A stretch of 64,000 bases of DNA. Source: Vanilla planifolia (taxonomy: Eukaryota; Streptophyta; Magnoliopsida; Asparagales; Orchidaceae). The stretch is taken from assembly GCA_023846275.1 (NCBI GenBank), contig CM043868.1, positions 13,611,755 to 13,675,754 of the forward strand, given 5' to 3'. This document shows positions 38,101 to 49,300 of the stretch, piece after piece (position 1 is the stretch's first letter; the number at the start of each line of letters is the position of its first letter). The notes under the pieces are model-generated. The model had not been told where the DNA came from. It ran no database searches and saw only the letters and a list, made by a program, of their open reading frames with translations. The position numbers and the translations under genes are program-made.

Positions 38101-39585
38101 CAACACCTCACGGAGATCAAGATTACTCAAACTATACACTTCTTTGCCTATTATTTTTATTTCAACCAGGCATCCAAAAGATTACCACATTTCCACATCC
38201 AAGCGTTTTCCACTGCAAGCCATTTTTGCTTCAAGTTTTATGCTTCCTGTTTTGTGGACATTTTTAATCCAGTTATAAGAAAGCCAGGAACGAAGAGCTC
38301 TCCCTTCTTAGTTACCTGGCTCTTTGGTCTCCAGGTTGCTCGCTGGCCCAGGAACCATGACCACCGAGCTTCTTCTTTGCCACCTTGGGTTGCCTAGTTC
38401 GCCTTGAATAGTTTTTTTTTAATATGAATATTCAACCTACGAGAGGTTACTTATATGAAGTTAGCTTATTCATGGTAATTGGCTATGGTTTGTCTGACTT
38501 TGAATAAGATTAAATCACTATCCTAACCTTTCATCAATCACAAAAGCACTTTTATGCCCCAAAAGTAATGTCAAAGAGATAAATAAATAATTGAGATACG
38601 CACATTATAGATATTGTTCAGAATTAATGCAAAATTTTTGTCGCAGTTTATCAAATAAATAATTCAATTCCAAAAACATTTTGATGCTCGACATTTCCGG
38701 CCTCAGTTTTTCATCCGACCGTTCCAGTTTCCATCACTGCTCCAATCAAACTTCGGAAGGACAAAACACTAAATGATTGTATAGTCTATGGAGTTACGTT
38801 AAGCCATCTAAGGATGTATTTATAATATCAAGCCTTTTTTATGGCACATTCCATGTGTATACAAATTTTTCTTATGTCATTTCACTGAGAAGCTTTACTT
38901 TGAAACGCTTCCCCTGGTACTCTTTATTTGATTAGTTCTTCATGCTCAAATCTCTTTAACATAGATGCTTTAAATAAAAAGAAAAACAATGTTCTTTTCT
39001 TGTGGTTCTTTTACTATTCTTATGTCGTTAATTATTCAATTCTCATGTTCTTCTACTTCTATGCCATGCTCCTATACAAAAAAAAGGCATGTCTTCCGAT
39101 GTACTACTGGGAAAACGAAGATAAGCATGCCTTCTCTTATTTGGCATCAAATATTGTACAATTTTTTGAGTTTAAACATTCTTTCTAAACTCATTAGTTG
39201 ATATCAAATAAAGCCACTTCTCAGATCTTAGGCTTTTAAATAAATCTCGATTCCTTTATCAAATTCTTTGAAATCCTTGTAGGCTGGAGTTATTGAAGAA
39301 ATGGTGAACGATGCTGTTGATTCTGCTCTTGATTCGGAGGACATCGAAGAGGAAACTGAAGAAGAGGTTGAGAAGGTGCTTGCGGCGATAGCCGGCGAGA
39401 CTCTCTCCCAGCTCCCGGAAGCTGTCAAGAAAGATCGGATAAAGCAGCCTGCTTCCAGCCTCAAGGCAGAGCAACAGGTAGGTATGATAGAATGACAAAT
39501 TCTTCAGGTTTGCTTGCATTCTTCCAAGCGAGTTTCTTAGAAGTTCCCTTTTCCAAATTTTATTTTTAATAACAATTATTTTTTA

Positions 39586-39623
<38 letters not shown>

Positions 39624-39749
39624 TTAAACTGACATATTTGTACAAACATCCTTCTGATCTCTTCACAGTCTGAGCCCCTGGTTGAAGGTGTAGACGATGA
39701 GAGAGAGCTCCAGGAGATTAGGGAACGACTTGCCAAGGTGAGGTCATGA
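22894..39749 (+). CDS. VPS24: Vacuolar protein sorting-associated protein 24 (ESCRT-III, CHMP3-like)
   Basis: ESCRT-III subunit that polymerises on endosomal membranes with other Snf7-family proteins to form multivesicular bodies. Coding exons by GT-AG rules and continuous frame: 22894-23005, 23107-23183, 23794-23896, 24710-24831, 39283-39477, 39669-39749. Together they give 229 residues, the usual length of plant VPS24. The start is an AAGATGG context opening MEAMKGLLKPKPTPQQQLRD. Residues 17-70 are the basic helical hairpin, about 95-138 the conserved core (GHLSKSAEVMKLVNSLMKAP), 139-203 the acidic regulatory part (DSALDSEDIEEETEEEVEKV), and 204-229 end in ERELQEIRERLAKVRS, a MIM1-like motif for binding VPS4. 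All introns except the fourth are short; intron 4 is 14,451 bp. No lesions are seen in the exons. Confidence 0.93.
25426..25560 (+). repeat. Two-copy tandem duplication, 67 bp unit
   Basis: ATCCTAGGTTATGATGACAA begins the first copy at 25,426 and ATCCTAGATTGTGATGACAA the second at 25,493. Both continue through ATGTTGTTCACC or GCATTGTCTACC and TTCATCAAA. The copies are moderately diverged. Confidence 0.75.
26071..26152. repeat. Compound microsatellite (CT)15(AT)26
   Basis: Thirty bases of CT repeats (26,071-26,100) run directly into 52 bases of AT repeats. A 70-codon minus-strand open frame over it is only tyrosine-isoleucine and arginine-glutamate runs. Confidence 0.95.
27752..27913 (+). repeat. 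Two-copy tandem duplication, 81 bp unit
   Basis: TACCTACCATTAATC starts the first copy at 27,752 and TACCTATCATTAATC the second at 27,833. Both contain AAGGCAAACTCAAATTGGGA or AAGGCAAACCCAAATTGGGA. It lies in VPS24 intron 4. Confidence 0.8.
29135..29275 (+). repeat. LTR-like segment matching the 3' end of the plus-strand copia element
   Basis: TTGATTCATTCCAACA near 29,144 and the following 120 bases match 33,450-33,580 (TAGATTCATTCCAACA, TTTATTATTTCCATT or TTTATTTATTTTCATT, TTCCTAA, ATGGCCGATTC or ATGGTTAATGC). It could be the 5' LTR of the copia element at 30.0-33.5 kb. However, the match seems to start just before the LTR edge, with ATGAAG and TGT on both sides, so it could also be the 3' end of a separate copy. 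Confidence 0.5.
30040..33580 (+). mobile_element. Decayed Ty1/copia retrotransposon, plus strand
   Basis: Pol fragments occur in copia order. A protease-like WNVDLDASYHI is near 30,042. Reverse transcriptase is at 31,880-32,160, with VDYQETF, LSLATNLDW and QLDVKNAFLRSDLEEEL (the FLxxDLEEE block is diagnostic for copia). RT/RNase H linker traces such as SQRKYVL and CELVDTP lie near 32,465-32,530. RNase H end traces are at 33,226-33,305 (HHDIAKHLEIDHHFI). A purine stretch GAAGGGAG near 33,441 is followed by TGTAGATTCATTCC, a possible polypurine tract and start of the 3' LTR. Stops and frameshifts are frequent. It lies in VPS24 intron 4 in the same sense as the gene. Confidence 0.75.
32489..32912 (+). 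repeat. Tandem duplication inside the plus-strand copia remnant
   Basis: GAGTGTGAAATGATTGGATG at 32,489 and GAGTGTAGAATATTTGGATG at 32,700 begin two copies of the same pol segment, offset 211 bp. Both run through GTTGACACC or GTTGACACTCC, TTAAAAGACT and CAATTCATGAATGAT (the FMNDP block of copia RNase H region). Confidence 0.65.
33700..35125. other. Intronic sequence without a recognisable gene
   Basis: Open frames such as 33,941-34,150 encode nothing I recognise. The minus strand near 33,800-33,950 keeps a short open stretch (ENLIDRMFALRNKFGKK) that could be a gag fragment, but it is too weak to call. Confidence 0.3.
35130..35430. repeat. Degenerate minisatellite (CATCCAATCCCTTGATTATGG)
   Basis: The phrase ATCCAATCCCTTGATT and variants (TAATCCCTCGATC, TAATCCCTCAATTG, CGATCCCTTGATTG, CGATCCCTCGATTG, TAATCCCTTGATTATAG) recur about ten times at roughly 25-35 bp spacing. 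It lies directly downstream of the minus-strand copia remnant, in that element's reading direction. Confidence 0.65.
35530..37100 (-). mobile_element. Decayed Ty1/copia retrotransposon, minus strand
   Basis: Reading the minus strand from high to low coordinates, integrase comes first, at 36,850-37,060 (CIHRKQKQVSFYN, then LELVH and MPSLRLKYYTTFIDDSN). Integrase C-terminal part is at 36,240-36,365 (SLDNLRIFEYL, KLDTKVEQC). Then comes the pre-RT block near 35,800-35,890 (AMQDEIA, KNSKWELI). Last is reverse transcriptase at 35,540-35,720 (GLNYKDIFLPLVRHTTISLL, NLEGKILMAQ). Stops interrupt all parts. The order INT before RT defines copia. It lies antisense to VPS24 in the same intron as the plus-strand element, and its RT sequence is of a different subtype. 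Confidence 0.75.
36509..36700 (-). repeat. Two-copy tandem duplication in the integrase remnant, 96 bp unit
   Basis: Plus-strand units start at 36,509 and 36,605. Both share CATCAT-CATGCATATT, AGAGCC and AAAAAAGTT-ATTTTGATGTAACTTATTGG. On the minus strand each unit carries a stretch resembling the 'MNRTLLERARCML' integrase block, so part of integrase was duplicated after or during decay. Confidence 0.7.
37740..38400. other. GC-richer island with overlapping open frames, unassigned
   Basis: Composition is clearly richer in C than its surroundings, and several overlapping plus frames stay open (37,755-37,952; 37,925-38,278; 38,014-38,397, the longest 127 codons). No frame has a recognisable domain, and none has splice continuity with VPS24. 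It may be a captured gene fragment or the untranslated leader of a lost retroelement. CCAGG-containing words recur near 38,283, 38,332 and 38,348. Confidence 0.4.
39588..39622. repeat. Poly-T run of 35 in VPS24 intron 5
   Basis: Thirty-five consecutive T residues lie 46 bp upstream of exon 6 within a 191 bp intron. It may be a reversed poly(A) tail of a lost short element, or slippage. Confidence 0.9.
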
Positions 39750-42700
39750 ATGATTCAACATGTTTGTTGACACCATGAAGTGTCTTTCCTCAGGCAAATT
39801 ATGAGGTATGTGTTCTGTACCAAAGTAAATATGCACGAGTTCTATTTTCTTATTCCGGTCGGTCACCTTTATTAAATGTTTGTCATAGTTTTGTGGTTAA
39901 TATTATTTTAGTAGTATTTTAATGATTTTCTTACTTATTTCAAGTATTCGAAAAGTTAAATGGTTTACTATATTTAAAAAGTTAATATTATATTAGTTTA
40001 TAAGGATATTTTATATTAGTGTTTTTTATTGCTTCTCAATAGTTCACATGTGTTTGGAACTAAGTTGTTTATTTATATGATTTCATTATTATTGCTGAAA
40101 TTGAATTTTTTTTAAAAATTATGTTGTTATTTATTTTAATTATTTTATTTAATTTATGCAACATATATAAAGATTAAATCATATATTTTTGTTATATCAA
40201 AAAAATTGCTTGATCAATTTTAGAGCTTTTTATGATTAATTATATGCCTTTTAGAAAAGAAGTTATTTGATATGATTCAAACATTAAGTTATTTATTAGT
40301 TTATGCATGCATTTTTATCCCTGAATGTTTCGTTTTAAATTTTTAGGGTAAAGGGTAGTAGTATGATTGAGTAAATAAATTTATTTTAAAAGATTTATTT
40401 TGTGAGGGAAAAATTAAAATTTTGTTTGTTGGTATGTTAGAAGTTTATTGTTTTTAAGATTTAAATGAGAAAAATGCTTTTGGAGTACTCCTATAAAACA
40501 AAGTCTTATAGGCTATCGATGCATTTAATGTCCATACGATCTGTTTACTTGTTAGGTTTTAATCTAGTTTTTATTTTTATTTTTTTTTAATTTAAAATTT
40601 TTATAATTGCAATAAATTTTTTATCTCAAAATTTTAGTTTTTTATATGATTATTTTAATATCTTATTTTTAAAACTTCCTGTCGAAATTATTTGATGAAG
40701 TCATTTGATGGACTCCCAATCCCTTGTTTGTGTGTGATACAAGAATGCCTTAAAGCACTATATTAAGTCCTATCGTGAAGTAATTAGGTTCGAATTCAAA
40801 GGAAGCAATGTTCAATCAAAATAGCATAATTAATGCAACCTGAAGTTTGCTTTATTATACATCATACATGAATTGGAAAGCTAAAGCACGCTACCAAAAC
40901 CCTAATGCTTAGAAGCAAATCAAAAGCTCGACTAAACAGGATTAGACTGACAAGTATAATCAATTGAAGTTTTGTGGCAACTTGTTATTGGTTTTTGTTG
41001 TTATTTAAACATTTAGGCATGAATTTAAAATCATAGTTACATGACAAATTTGATTGTTGTGCTATGAAAAGTTAAGTTTATATTTAGTTATGTCATAACA
41101 AGTAGTAGATATATTATAAAAGATGAGTATTATTGTAATGTTGAAACAATGTTGTTGTAGTGTTCTAGAGTTGTGGTCTTAAGGATGTTGACAGCATGAT
41201 ATTGAGAAATAAGGGATAGTAAGATGTCTTATGGATATCATGGTGATTTTAAAGTGAAGTTGAATATTATAGATGTGATAATATCAGAGATGTAATGGAG
41301 TCCATTGAAGTGATGTTATAGATGGATATTTGATAGACCTTGTCTAAATATTCATCTTCATCTTTAATTATTTTTTTTTTATTCTTATGGGTCTTGAAAT
41401 GCATGTCATATACATTATTTAAAGAGATCTTTGATCTCCAAAATTTAGTCTATTCTAACAAAGTAATTTACAAAATGCTCAATCTATTAATCGAATGACC
41501 AAATTGATCTTTTAATGAGTACTCTACTTAGTAAACCTTTAACCCATTGAAATTCCTTCACCTTCAACTTCTCTTTATGAGTGAGCTTTGAATCTTTGAG
41601 TTTATTATCATATTTCAAGATGAAATGACAAGTAGTTCTTTAAATAATAGATAACAAGTAAATCTCTCTAGTCTAAAGTCATACATAACTAAGTTTCTCA
41701 CATTTTTAAAATGTATTTGTTGATACTTCTAGTTTGAAAATAATAATAACCAAGTGTTTTATTTAACAACAATTATTAAATATATATTTTTTGTTAGTCG
41801 TGAATATGTTAAAATTTAAAATTATATTATACCTAGATTACCATTTTGTTTGGGGATTATTTCATTATGAATTAGGTTTTTGTGATATTATGTTTGCCTT
41901 CTTGAAAGGCTTTCTAGCAACAAATAAGCAAATGGGGATGCCACTTAAGATGTTGAGGATGCAAAGGAGTGCTATTGGATTCGTCGATAATGATGGTGTT
42001 GGTATGAAAAAAGGTGAGTGAGCTAATCAAAGCTTTGAGAGAGAGAGAAATAAAGGATTGAGTTGTTTTTTATAATAAAAGTACATAACGTGATGATGGA
42101 GGTGACAATTGATGATGACCACAAATTGTGGGGTTGGGTGCTCACAAGAAAGAAGAATGAGAGGCAACCAAGGTGATCATTGAGATCGTGTGACAAGGAG
42201 AAGAATATGTTAGGCAACTTGTGGGGTTGGAGACTTGTCTATGATTGTTTTGAAGAAATGAACAACAAATGAGCATAAATGTATATTTATCATGAGTTTT
42301 GTTTGACAATTATGATTTTTTTTAATCTACAATGATTAAATTAAATATTTTAAAATATAAAAAATCTAGTTATACATAATCCTAAATTAGAAGTATGTAT
42401 TTGATATTTATCTTTCTTTAAATGCAACAATTTCTATTATAGATTCAACACACGTCACTTCTATTATACGCAATTATTATATCTTGTATGCATTAAAATG
42501 TAGACACCGAAGTTCAATAGAACACTCATTAATGACAAGGTCTTTGGATAGTCTTGATACATTGTTGCAACTTCTTTGGATAAGCAATCCCAAACTACTC
42601 ATTAAAAATATATATTTAAAAGACAAAATAATAAATTTGATATTTTTTAATGCATAAGATTTATCATTTTCTTTCAAATGTATCTTTTTATGGGTGTTTG

Positions 42701-45700
42701 AAGAATTATCTTTAACATTTTTTTTAAATTTTATTTATTTTTTGTGTAGTGATGTGATCATTATCTCAAAACAATGTCATTATTTCGTTTCGACTCCTTA
42801 AATTAAAAAAAAATGTGTTTTAAAGCAATTATCGATGCTTTATATTATATTGTTTTTTTAAAAAAAATGTGTTTTTAAAATTATTTCACATACTCTCATA
42901 TACATTTTTGTCTACCTGAAAAAATGATTTTCTTTGTATTAAATTGTGAATAAACGACTAAATTAATCATGCTTAAGATGTATATTTTTATATAAATAAT
43001 TATGAAAATATTATTTATCAAAAAGTATACTTTATATAAAAAAAAAACTTTTATGAAACAAATGCAAAAAACTACCCTTACAATTGTACCTTTAAAAAAT
43101 ATCTTTTTATGTAATCCACTTAATGTTCTAGTAAGCATATGGTAGTTTTTGAGCTTGCAAAGAAGACTTGAAAAAAGAAACTGAAAAAGCGCAGATAAAA
43201 AAATATGTAAATAATTAAAATTTTGATCACATATATTTTTTTCAAATAAATTTTAAAACAAATTTGGAAGCACAAAATAGTTATTTTTGGCAAACCTAAC
43301 TGTTGACGTTAAGATGATTAAACAACTTAAAATTAGTAATGTTATGTCCTAAATCAGTGTGAAGATTGTAACAGTACAAAAACAATAAAAATAAAAAATA
43401 AATAATCAATGAAAAAATAAAAAAATTAAAAAAAATTAAAAAAAAAAAAGAAGAAGGGGTATCAAATATTTAGTGAAAAACCTTGAGAAAAAAATTCACT
43501 AAAATGATAACAAAAAGCTCCATTATAAATAAAAACAAGCATAGATTATTTTTACTTATATCAAGTTTCATTAGTAATAAAGCATTACAACAAAGTTATA
43601 TATAAAATAGGGTGGAACTCCCTTTCCAATAATATATCTTTTTTTTTCATTTATAAACTTAGTTGCCTTAATTGCTTTTGCAGGCTAATTAGGTTAAGGT
43701 TGCATAACTTTGTTTATATTATGATGAAAGAAAAGATATAATGATCATCTATATCTTTTAGTTGTAGTCAATAATACAAATTTCTAATGTTACTACAAAT
43801 AAGTTGATAAGTATAATATATATTGTCAAAATTAATAAGTATGAGGATGACTTAGATTAAATATATCAATTTTTTAGTTTATTATATCCTTTAATTCATC
43901 AAAGGTATCATATCAAGATCACTAACAAAGATGACTAAAAAATGATAATATCTAAAAGATAGAAAAAAAAATCAATAAAATAATATCCAAAATAATAAAT
44001 CTAATTGAGCATAAAGAATGATGTTCTCAAAAAAAAAAAAAATTCAACAAACTTTAGAAAATTTATAGAATAAATAACTAAAGAATTATATAGATGATTA
44101 TTAAATAGAATTTATAAAGAAATATTGAACAAAACTCTAATGTATAAATAATTTTGATGCAAAACATAAAATAAGCTACTTGTAATATGATATGTATCAT
44201 TTATGTGAATAGAGTATTATGGTCTTAAGCCTATTTGATTATTTATATGTTAATGTGATATATGATTATCAATTATTACTAGTATAAGACAATTTATATA
44301 TAAAATATAATTATTAGCATATTGAGTATATTTAGTACTTAGACATATTAATAGTTAGTTGAGATGTTAACCTCATACACAACTTGTAATACATATTATA
44401 TCATGTAAACAGTATCATACAAAATAAATCAATGAACTATATATAATTTTTTATGTCAAATTATTGTTATATGCTAATATTGTCACTAAATTTGATTGAT
44501 CTATCATAAGTATTCTGAATTACACGTTATAAGTTATCAAATAAAAATTAAGTTATTCAACTTGCATTTAGACCAAGTCATTCAAACCAAATGACAACCT
44601 CTCATATCTTCCAAACTTTTGACATAAAACTAATAAAATTGATTAATCATATTTAGCACCCAAGCGCATACAAGTTTTGATATGATCTTAGGTGATACAA
44701 TACAAGAGATCTATAAACAAATAAGGACAAGAATAGCATAAGATTAACATGCAAAATGTCATATTTTAATTTATCAACTACCTCAGCAATTGAGATCATA
44801 ACTACTAATTTATGTCAGGATTCTCAATAAGTGAAATCACATTGAACTTCAAAATTTTCTATAACATAAAATGTTATGTGATATTTAGTCAATTTTCAAG
44901 TTCAATTTAATGAGAAAAAGATTTTATGAGTAACACATGAATGAGATTATTAGGTATTTATAAACATATTATGAAGAATCAAAATAAAAAGTAAAAAAAA
45001 AATAATTATTTTTCAAATTTTATAAGGCTAAAGATAAAAGCTTTGGCTAAATCCTTATTTAAACAAGCAATTAATCCACAATTTATTTAATCAAAATTTT
45101 ATTATTTGTGTTCAAGTAAGATTGCCAAGCTAAGTTATGTTACATTAATATAGTTAAGTAAAAAGACATGACTTGATGTTTCCTCTTTAAGTTTGTCATC
45201 TTCATTATTGTGCTTACAATTTAAGTCTACATGCTTAAAATTTAACTCAACTACTAAAAAATTGGATATATGTTTCTTAAATAATAAGATTTTTATATTG
45301 TTTTAAATTATCATTAAAATCATTAATGATCTTTGAATCAAGAAAGTATTTACAATTTTTCCCATACTAAAATGATTATTATCATTGTTGAAAATAAAAA
45401 TCTTCTAAAAATTAACTAAACACGGACAAAAAAATGTTTTTACTTAAATAATAACTAATTTTAAATCCTTTAATTTTCAGTGAGGTGATACGATAAAAAA
45501 TGTGATGCATAAAAACTAAAATATAACATAATGCAATTGAACATGAAGTACCATAATTAATTTGGAGAATTAAATAAAAATATAAATGAATTTATTTTTT
45601 TTAAAAATTTAGAAAAAAAAAGAGTGTTGACTACAAAAAAAAAACGGCCAAAATATGATAATAAATAGTTAAAGTATGAATTTTGAATCAAAATATGACA

Positions 45701-46160
45701 TAAGTATAACCTTTTTGATAAAATTTTAACCAAAATACATCACAAAATAGTTTAATCATTGTTTTGAATTAAAATACAAAAAATACTACTTAAATTTGTT
45801 TAAATATATTAAAAAATGTTAAAATACATAAAAATAAGTTAATATTTTTTAGGATAAAAACATGTTCAACATAAAAAATATATATATTAAATTTTAATGA
45901 AAAAAACAAAATGATCAACAAATCAAAATAAATATTAACTATAATTATCATCATTTTTTGTCGTCATTTATATATTTGTTTTATTTCTATTAAATAGCAA
46001 AAAAAAATATCAACAAGTAAATGAATCATACAAAAAATTGTCTTCTTTTCATACAATTAATTATTAAATCATTGCATTTATAATAAACAAAAGGTTACTT
46101 ACATGAAAAAAAATGCAAACATATATTAGTAATTATATATTTGTTCCTTCGAAGAAAAAA
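39750..46160. other. AT-rich intergenic region without a recognisable gene
   Basis: The first 100 bases or so are probably the VPS24 3' UTR. No open frame between 39.9 and 46.1 kb has a recognisable product; candidates such as 41,791-42,021 and 42,896-43,138 (minus) look like chance. A-rich and T-rich runs are common (for example 43,380-43,455). No tRNA gene was found. Confidence 0.45.
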
Positions 46161-46167
46161 ATGCTCA

Positions 46168-46188
46168 TGACGTGGAAATTGCGTGACG
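46168..46188 (+). promoter_or_regulatory. Paired TGACG motifs upstream of the carboxypeptidase gene
   Basis: TGACGTGG starts at 46,168 and GTGACGTT contains a second TGACG at 46,184, about 190-210 bp before the start codon. TGACG is the core bound by plant TGA-type bZIP factors and paired cores occur in as-1 elements. Here the spacing is 16 bp, not the classical 12. Function is inferred. Confidence 0.35.
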
Positions 46189-46316
46189 TTTAAGCTTTAT
46201 TAACAGAAGTTTGGATTATTAAAGCACACATTCCAAAAATATTTTATTTTATTATATCACATCATACGCTTCCTTTGGACTTGCCACTCTCCTTCGCTCT
46301 CTCTCTACCTCTGTTC

Positions 46317-46330
46317 TATACAAATATATA
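46317..46330 (+). promoter_or_regulatory. Possible TATA box of the carboxypeptidase gene
   Basis: TATACAAATATATA lies about 46-59 bp before the ATG. If used, the leader would be short and would include the CT repeat at 46,350-46,367. CT-rich leaders are common in plant genes. Confidence 0.35.
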
Positions 46331-46375
46331 TCTCCGAAGGATCACCTGGCTCTCTCTCTCTCTCTCTTCATCGCA

Positions 46376-49300
46376 ATGGGGAATCTGTTGGTTGTGTTGT
46401 TAGTATTAGTCATCGCGTCAACGACCTGTACCGCCGGGAAGATCGTCGACGACGACAACGATCTCAGACTACTTGACGGCGCTGGATTCCCAGCGTCCAC
46501 CGCCGAGAGGCTTATCCGTGCTCTCAACCTTCTGCCCAAGGATCCTTCTCCCCAGTCATCCTTCGTTGCGAACGATGTCCAGCCGGGCTCGATCGTCGAG
46601 AGGTCGCTCCGTTTCCCGAGCCTCTCGGCCGGGATCCAAGTCGACGATCTCGGGCACAGCGCCGGCTACTACCGTCTTCCCCATACCCACGATGCAAGGT
46701 GAAGGGAGTTTGTCTTCGGATGGGAAAACTCGCAATTTTCCTTTGCTAGGGCTTTTGGGGGATGTATTGTATTGGTGAATCTGATCGACGGTTGGTTTTT
46801 GTAGGATGTTTTACTTGTTCTTCGAGTCGAGGCAGAATAAGAAGGACCCTGTCGTTATTTGGTTGTCTGGAGGACCGGGTTGCAGCAGCGAATTGGCTGC
46901 TTTCTATGAGAATGGACCTTACAATATAGCCGAAAACATGTCTTTGGTGTGGAACGAATTTGGATGGGATAAGGTATAATTTCAACTGTCTCCTTCTTTT
47001 ATTCCATTTTGTTGTTTCCTTGATTCTTCTTGGTCTTTAGTGGTTTCTTACATCAATATTGGGAGAAGAACATTCTTTCCTTCAACCTAATGTTCCACAG
47101 TTGCCATCTCACGATTTTGCAATTCTCATTGCTTTGACGCAATATCAATGTTATTTGTTTTAAATAAGTTTAGGGTAGAACCAAAATAGTGTGCAAGAGA
47201 GACTGAACTGATTTATTTACAAATTCAACTTTGTTTGCTTTTGAAGTCTTACAATTATCTGAAACATTCTTGCCCATTTACATCAACATTCTCCCATAGG
47301 TTTTGATGATCTTAATTAGGTATTTACCTTAGAAAACTGCGTTCTTTACAAATTCGACTTTGTTTGCTTTTGAAATCTTAGAATTATCTGAAATATTCTT
47401 CTCCATTTACAGTTACGTTCTCCAATAGTTTTTCCTTCAAAAAACTGCTTGGATCTCGTTAAATAGAAGACAGTTTTAATTAACAGCTTGTAAGTGTACT
47501 GAGATTTAATTAACAGCTATCACCTTGGCTGAAAATTTCCATTTTATTCCAGACAATACTTAACGTAGAAGCACCCAAGTTATTTACAATGAAAAGTAAC
47601 TTGAGAGCTGGAAAAGGTTTCATATCATTATCATCTGTTAAGGTTGGATAAAGAATACAAATTAAGTTGTACAGGAGATAATAAATAATGGATGAGGAGC
47701 AATGAAAACTATGGTGGATTATATTAGAGACTTTATGTACTTATGTTAGATTTTGTTAGAAGTATTGTGTGTTTTTTTTTTCTTGTTAGTACTTGTTTAA
47801 CCCATCAGAAACTTTAAAAATTTGATGTCATTTTGTTGGGGTGCCCTTGGTATTTGTCAATTATTTGCTGAAAATTAAATACCTCCATCTTTATTGCAGG
47901 CATCAAACCTTATATATGTTGATCAACCTACTGGAACAGGCTTTAGCTTCAGTTCAGATGGTCGAGACATTCGTCATGATGAGAACGGTGTTTGCGATGA
48001 TCTTTATGATTTCTTACAGGTGAGATTCTAGTTAAGTATTGCTATTAACTTATAGATACTTATAAGTTATATTATACTTAATATCTTTATCATTTTTTAA
48101 ATTTAACTTGTACCCATTTTGCTTCTTATTTTCTTTGTCATTGCATAAAATTGGCATTGCTAAAGTACTTATATTAATTTGCACAATAAAGAGCACCTTC
48201 ATTTAGCTCTCTTAGATCTGTTTGATTTCTGTTTTTATATTTTGTTTAAAAATTTACTCTTCTCTAAACTCCATTTATAATGAACTTTTGTCACTAAAAT
48301 CTCAATTTTCAAGCAGATTTTTCTAAAAGCTCTTTTGATATATTTTTTTTGAATTACTTTTCTAAACTTTCAAGTCATTATCAAACAGAGCATTAGTTTC
48401 TATTGGAGTTGCAACATTCTATAATATCAGAAATTTCTTATAATAAGTTTCAGTAAAACAAAAAATAAACCTCCGAATTGTTTGTTATTTGAAAGGCAAG
48501 TAAATAGCAATTTTTAGCATTTCAAACATGTTGATATCATTTCTTCCAGCTTTTCTTCTTTTTTCAGCTATTCATCTATATGTTTTTACAGGCATTCTTC
48601 ACTCATCACCCAGATTACGTGGATAATGACTTTTACATTACTGGAGAATCATACGCTGGACACTATATTCCTGCTTTTGCCAGCCGTGTTCACCAGGGAA
48701 ACAAAGCTAAAGAAGGCATTCACATCAATTTAAAGGTGCATCCATACTTCTCATGGTTACAGGCATTTTACTTGCTTGTTTACTTGTGTGGAATGTGATC
48801 TTGTAGGGTTTTGCAATTGGTAATGGTCTCACTGATCCAGCAATACAGTACAAAGCTTACACAGATTATGCTTTGGAAATGGGAATAATAAAAGACTCTG
48901 ACTACAAAAGAATCAATAAGATTTACCCTGCTTGTGAGATGGCAATAAAGCTGTGTGGTATGCTTTTTCTCTTCTTTCAGTTAAAAGATTGTTTGGCCTT
49001 AATGATTCTAACTATTGTGATGCTGTTCTATAGGTACATCAGGAAAAATTGCATGCATTGTCTCGTACTTGGTTTGCAATGTTATGTTCAGTTCGATCTT
49101 GAAGGTTGCAGGAAATATCAATGTGGGTTAACCCTTTTTTGTATTCTGGAATTGCTATGTTAGTTGAACTTTCTCAAGCCCGTCCTGCTGATTTCCTGCA
49201 GTATTATGATGTAAGGAAGGAATGTAAAGGCAGCCTGTGTTATGACTTCTCAAACATGGAGAAATTCCTAAACCTTAAATCTGTAAGGGATTCCCTTGGA

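Larger units (their letters stand above)
24832..39282 (+). other. Giant intron 4 of VPS24 (14,451 bp)
   Basis: The exon 4 end (EFSKEMTK, donor GTGATT) and exon 5 start (GVIEEM, acceptor TTGTAGGCT) join in frame and restore the family sequence without missing residues, so no exon should lie between. The intron holds two decayed copia elements on opposite strands, several two-copy tandem duplications, a microsatellite and a minisatellite. The remaining stretches (24.9-29.1, 33.7-35.1 and 38.4-39.2 kb) contain no gene that I recognise. Confidence 0.85.

Noticed and set aside
39228..39519. Two minus-strand open frames of 78 and 86 codons
   Set aside because: They are antisense to VPS24 exon 5, whose plus-strand product is a firm family match.
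40787..40797. GGTTCGAATTC, resembling a tRNA T-loop
   Set aside because: No acceptor stem, D-arm or anticodon arm can be placed around it.
46342..46985. Open frames on the minus strand and a second plus frame (46,473-46,778)
   Set aside because: Shadows of carboxypeptidase exons 1 and 2; the GC-rich exon keeps other frames open by chance.
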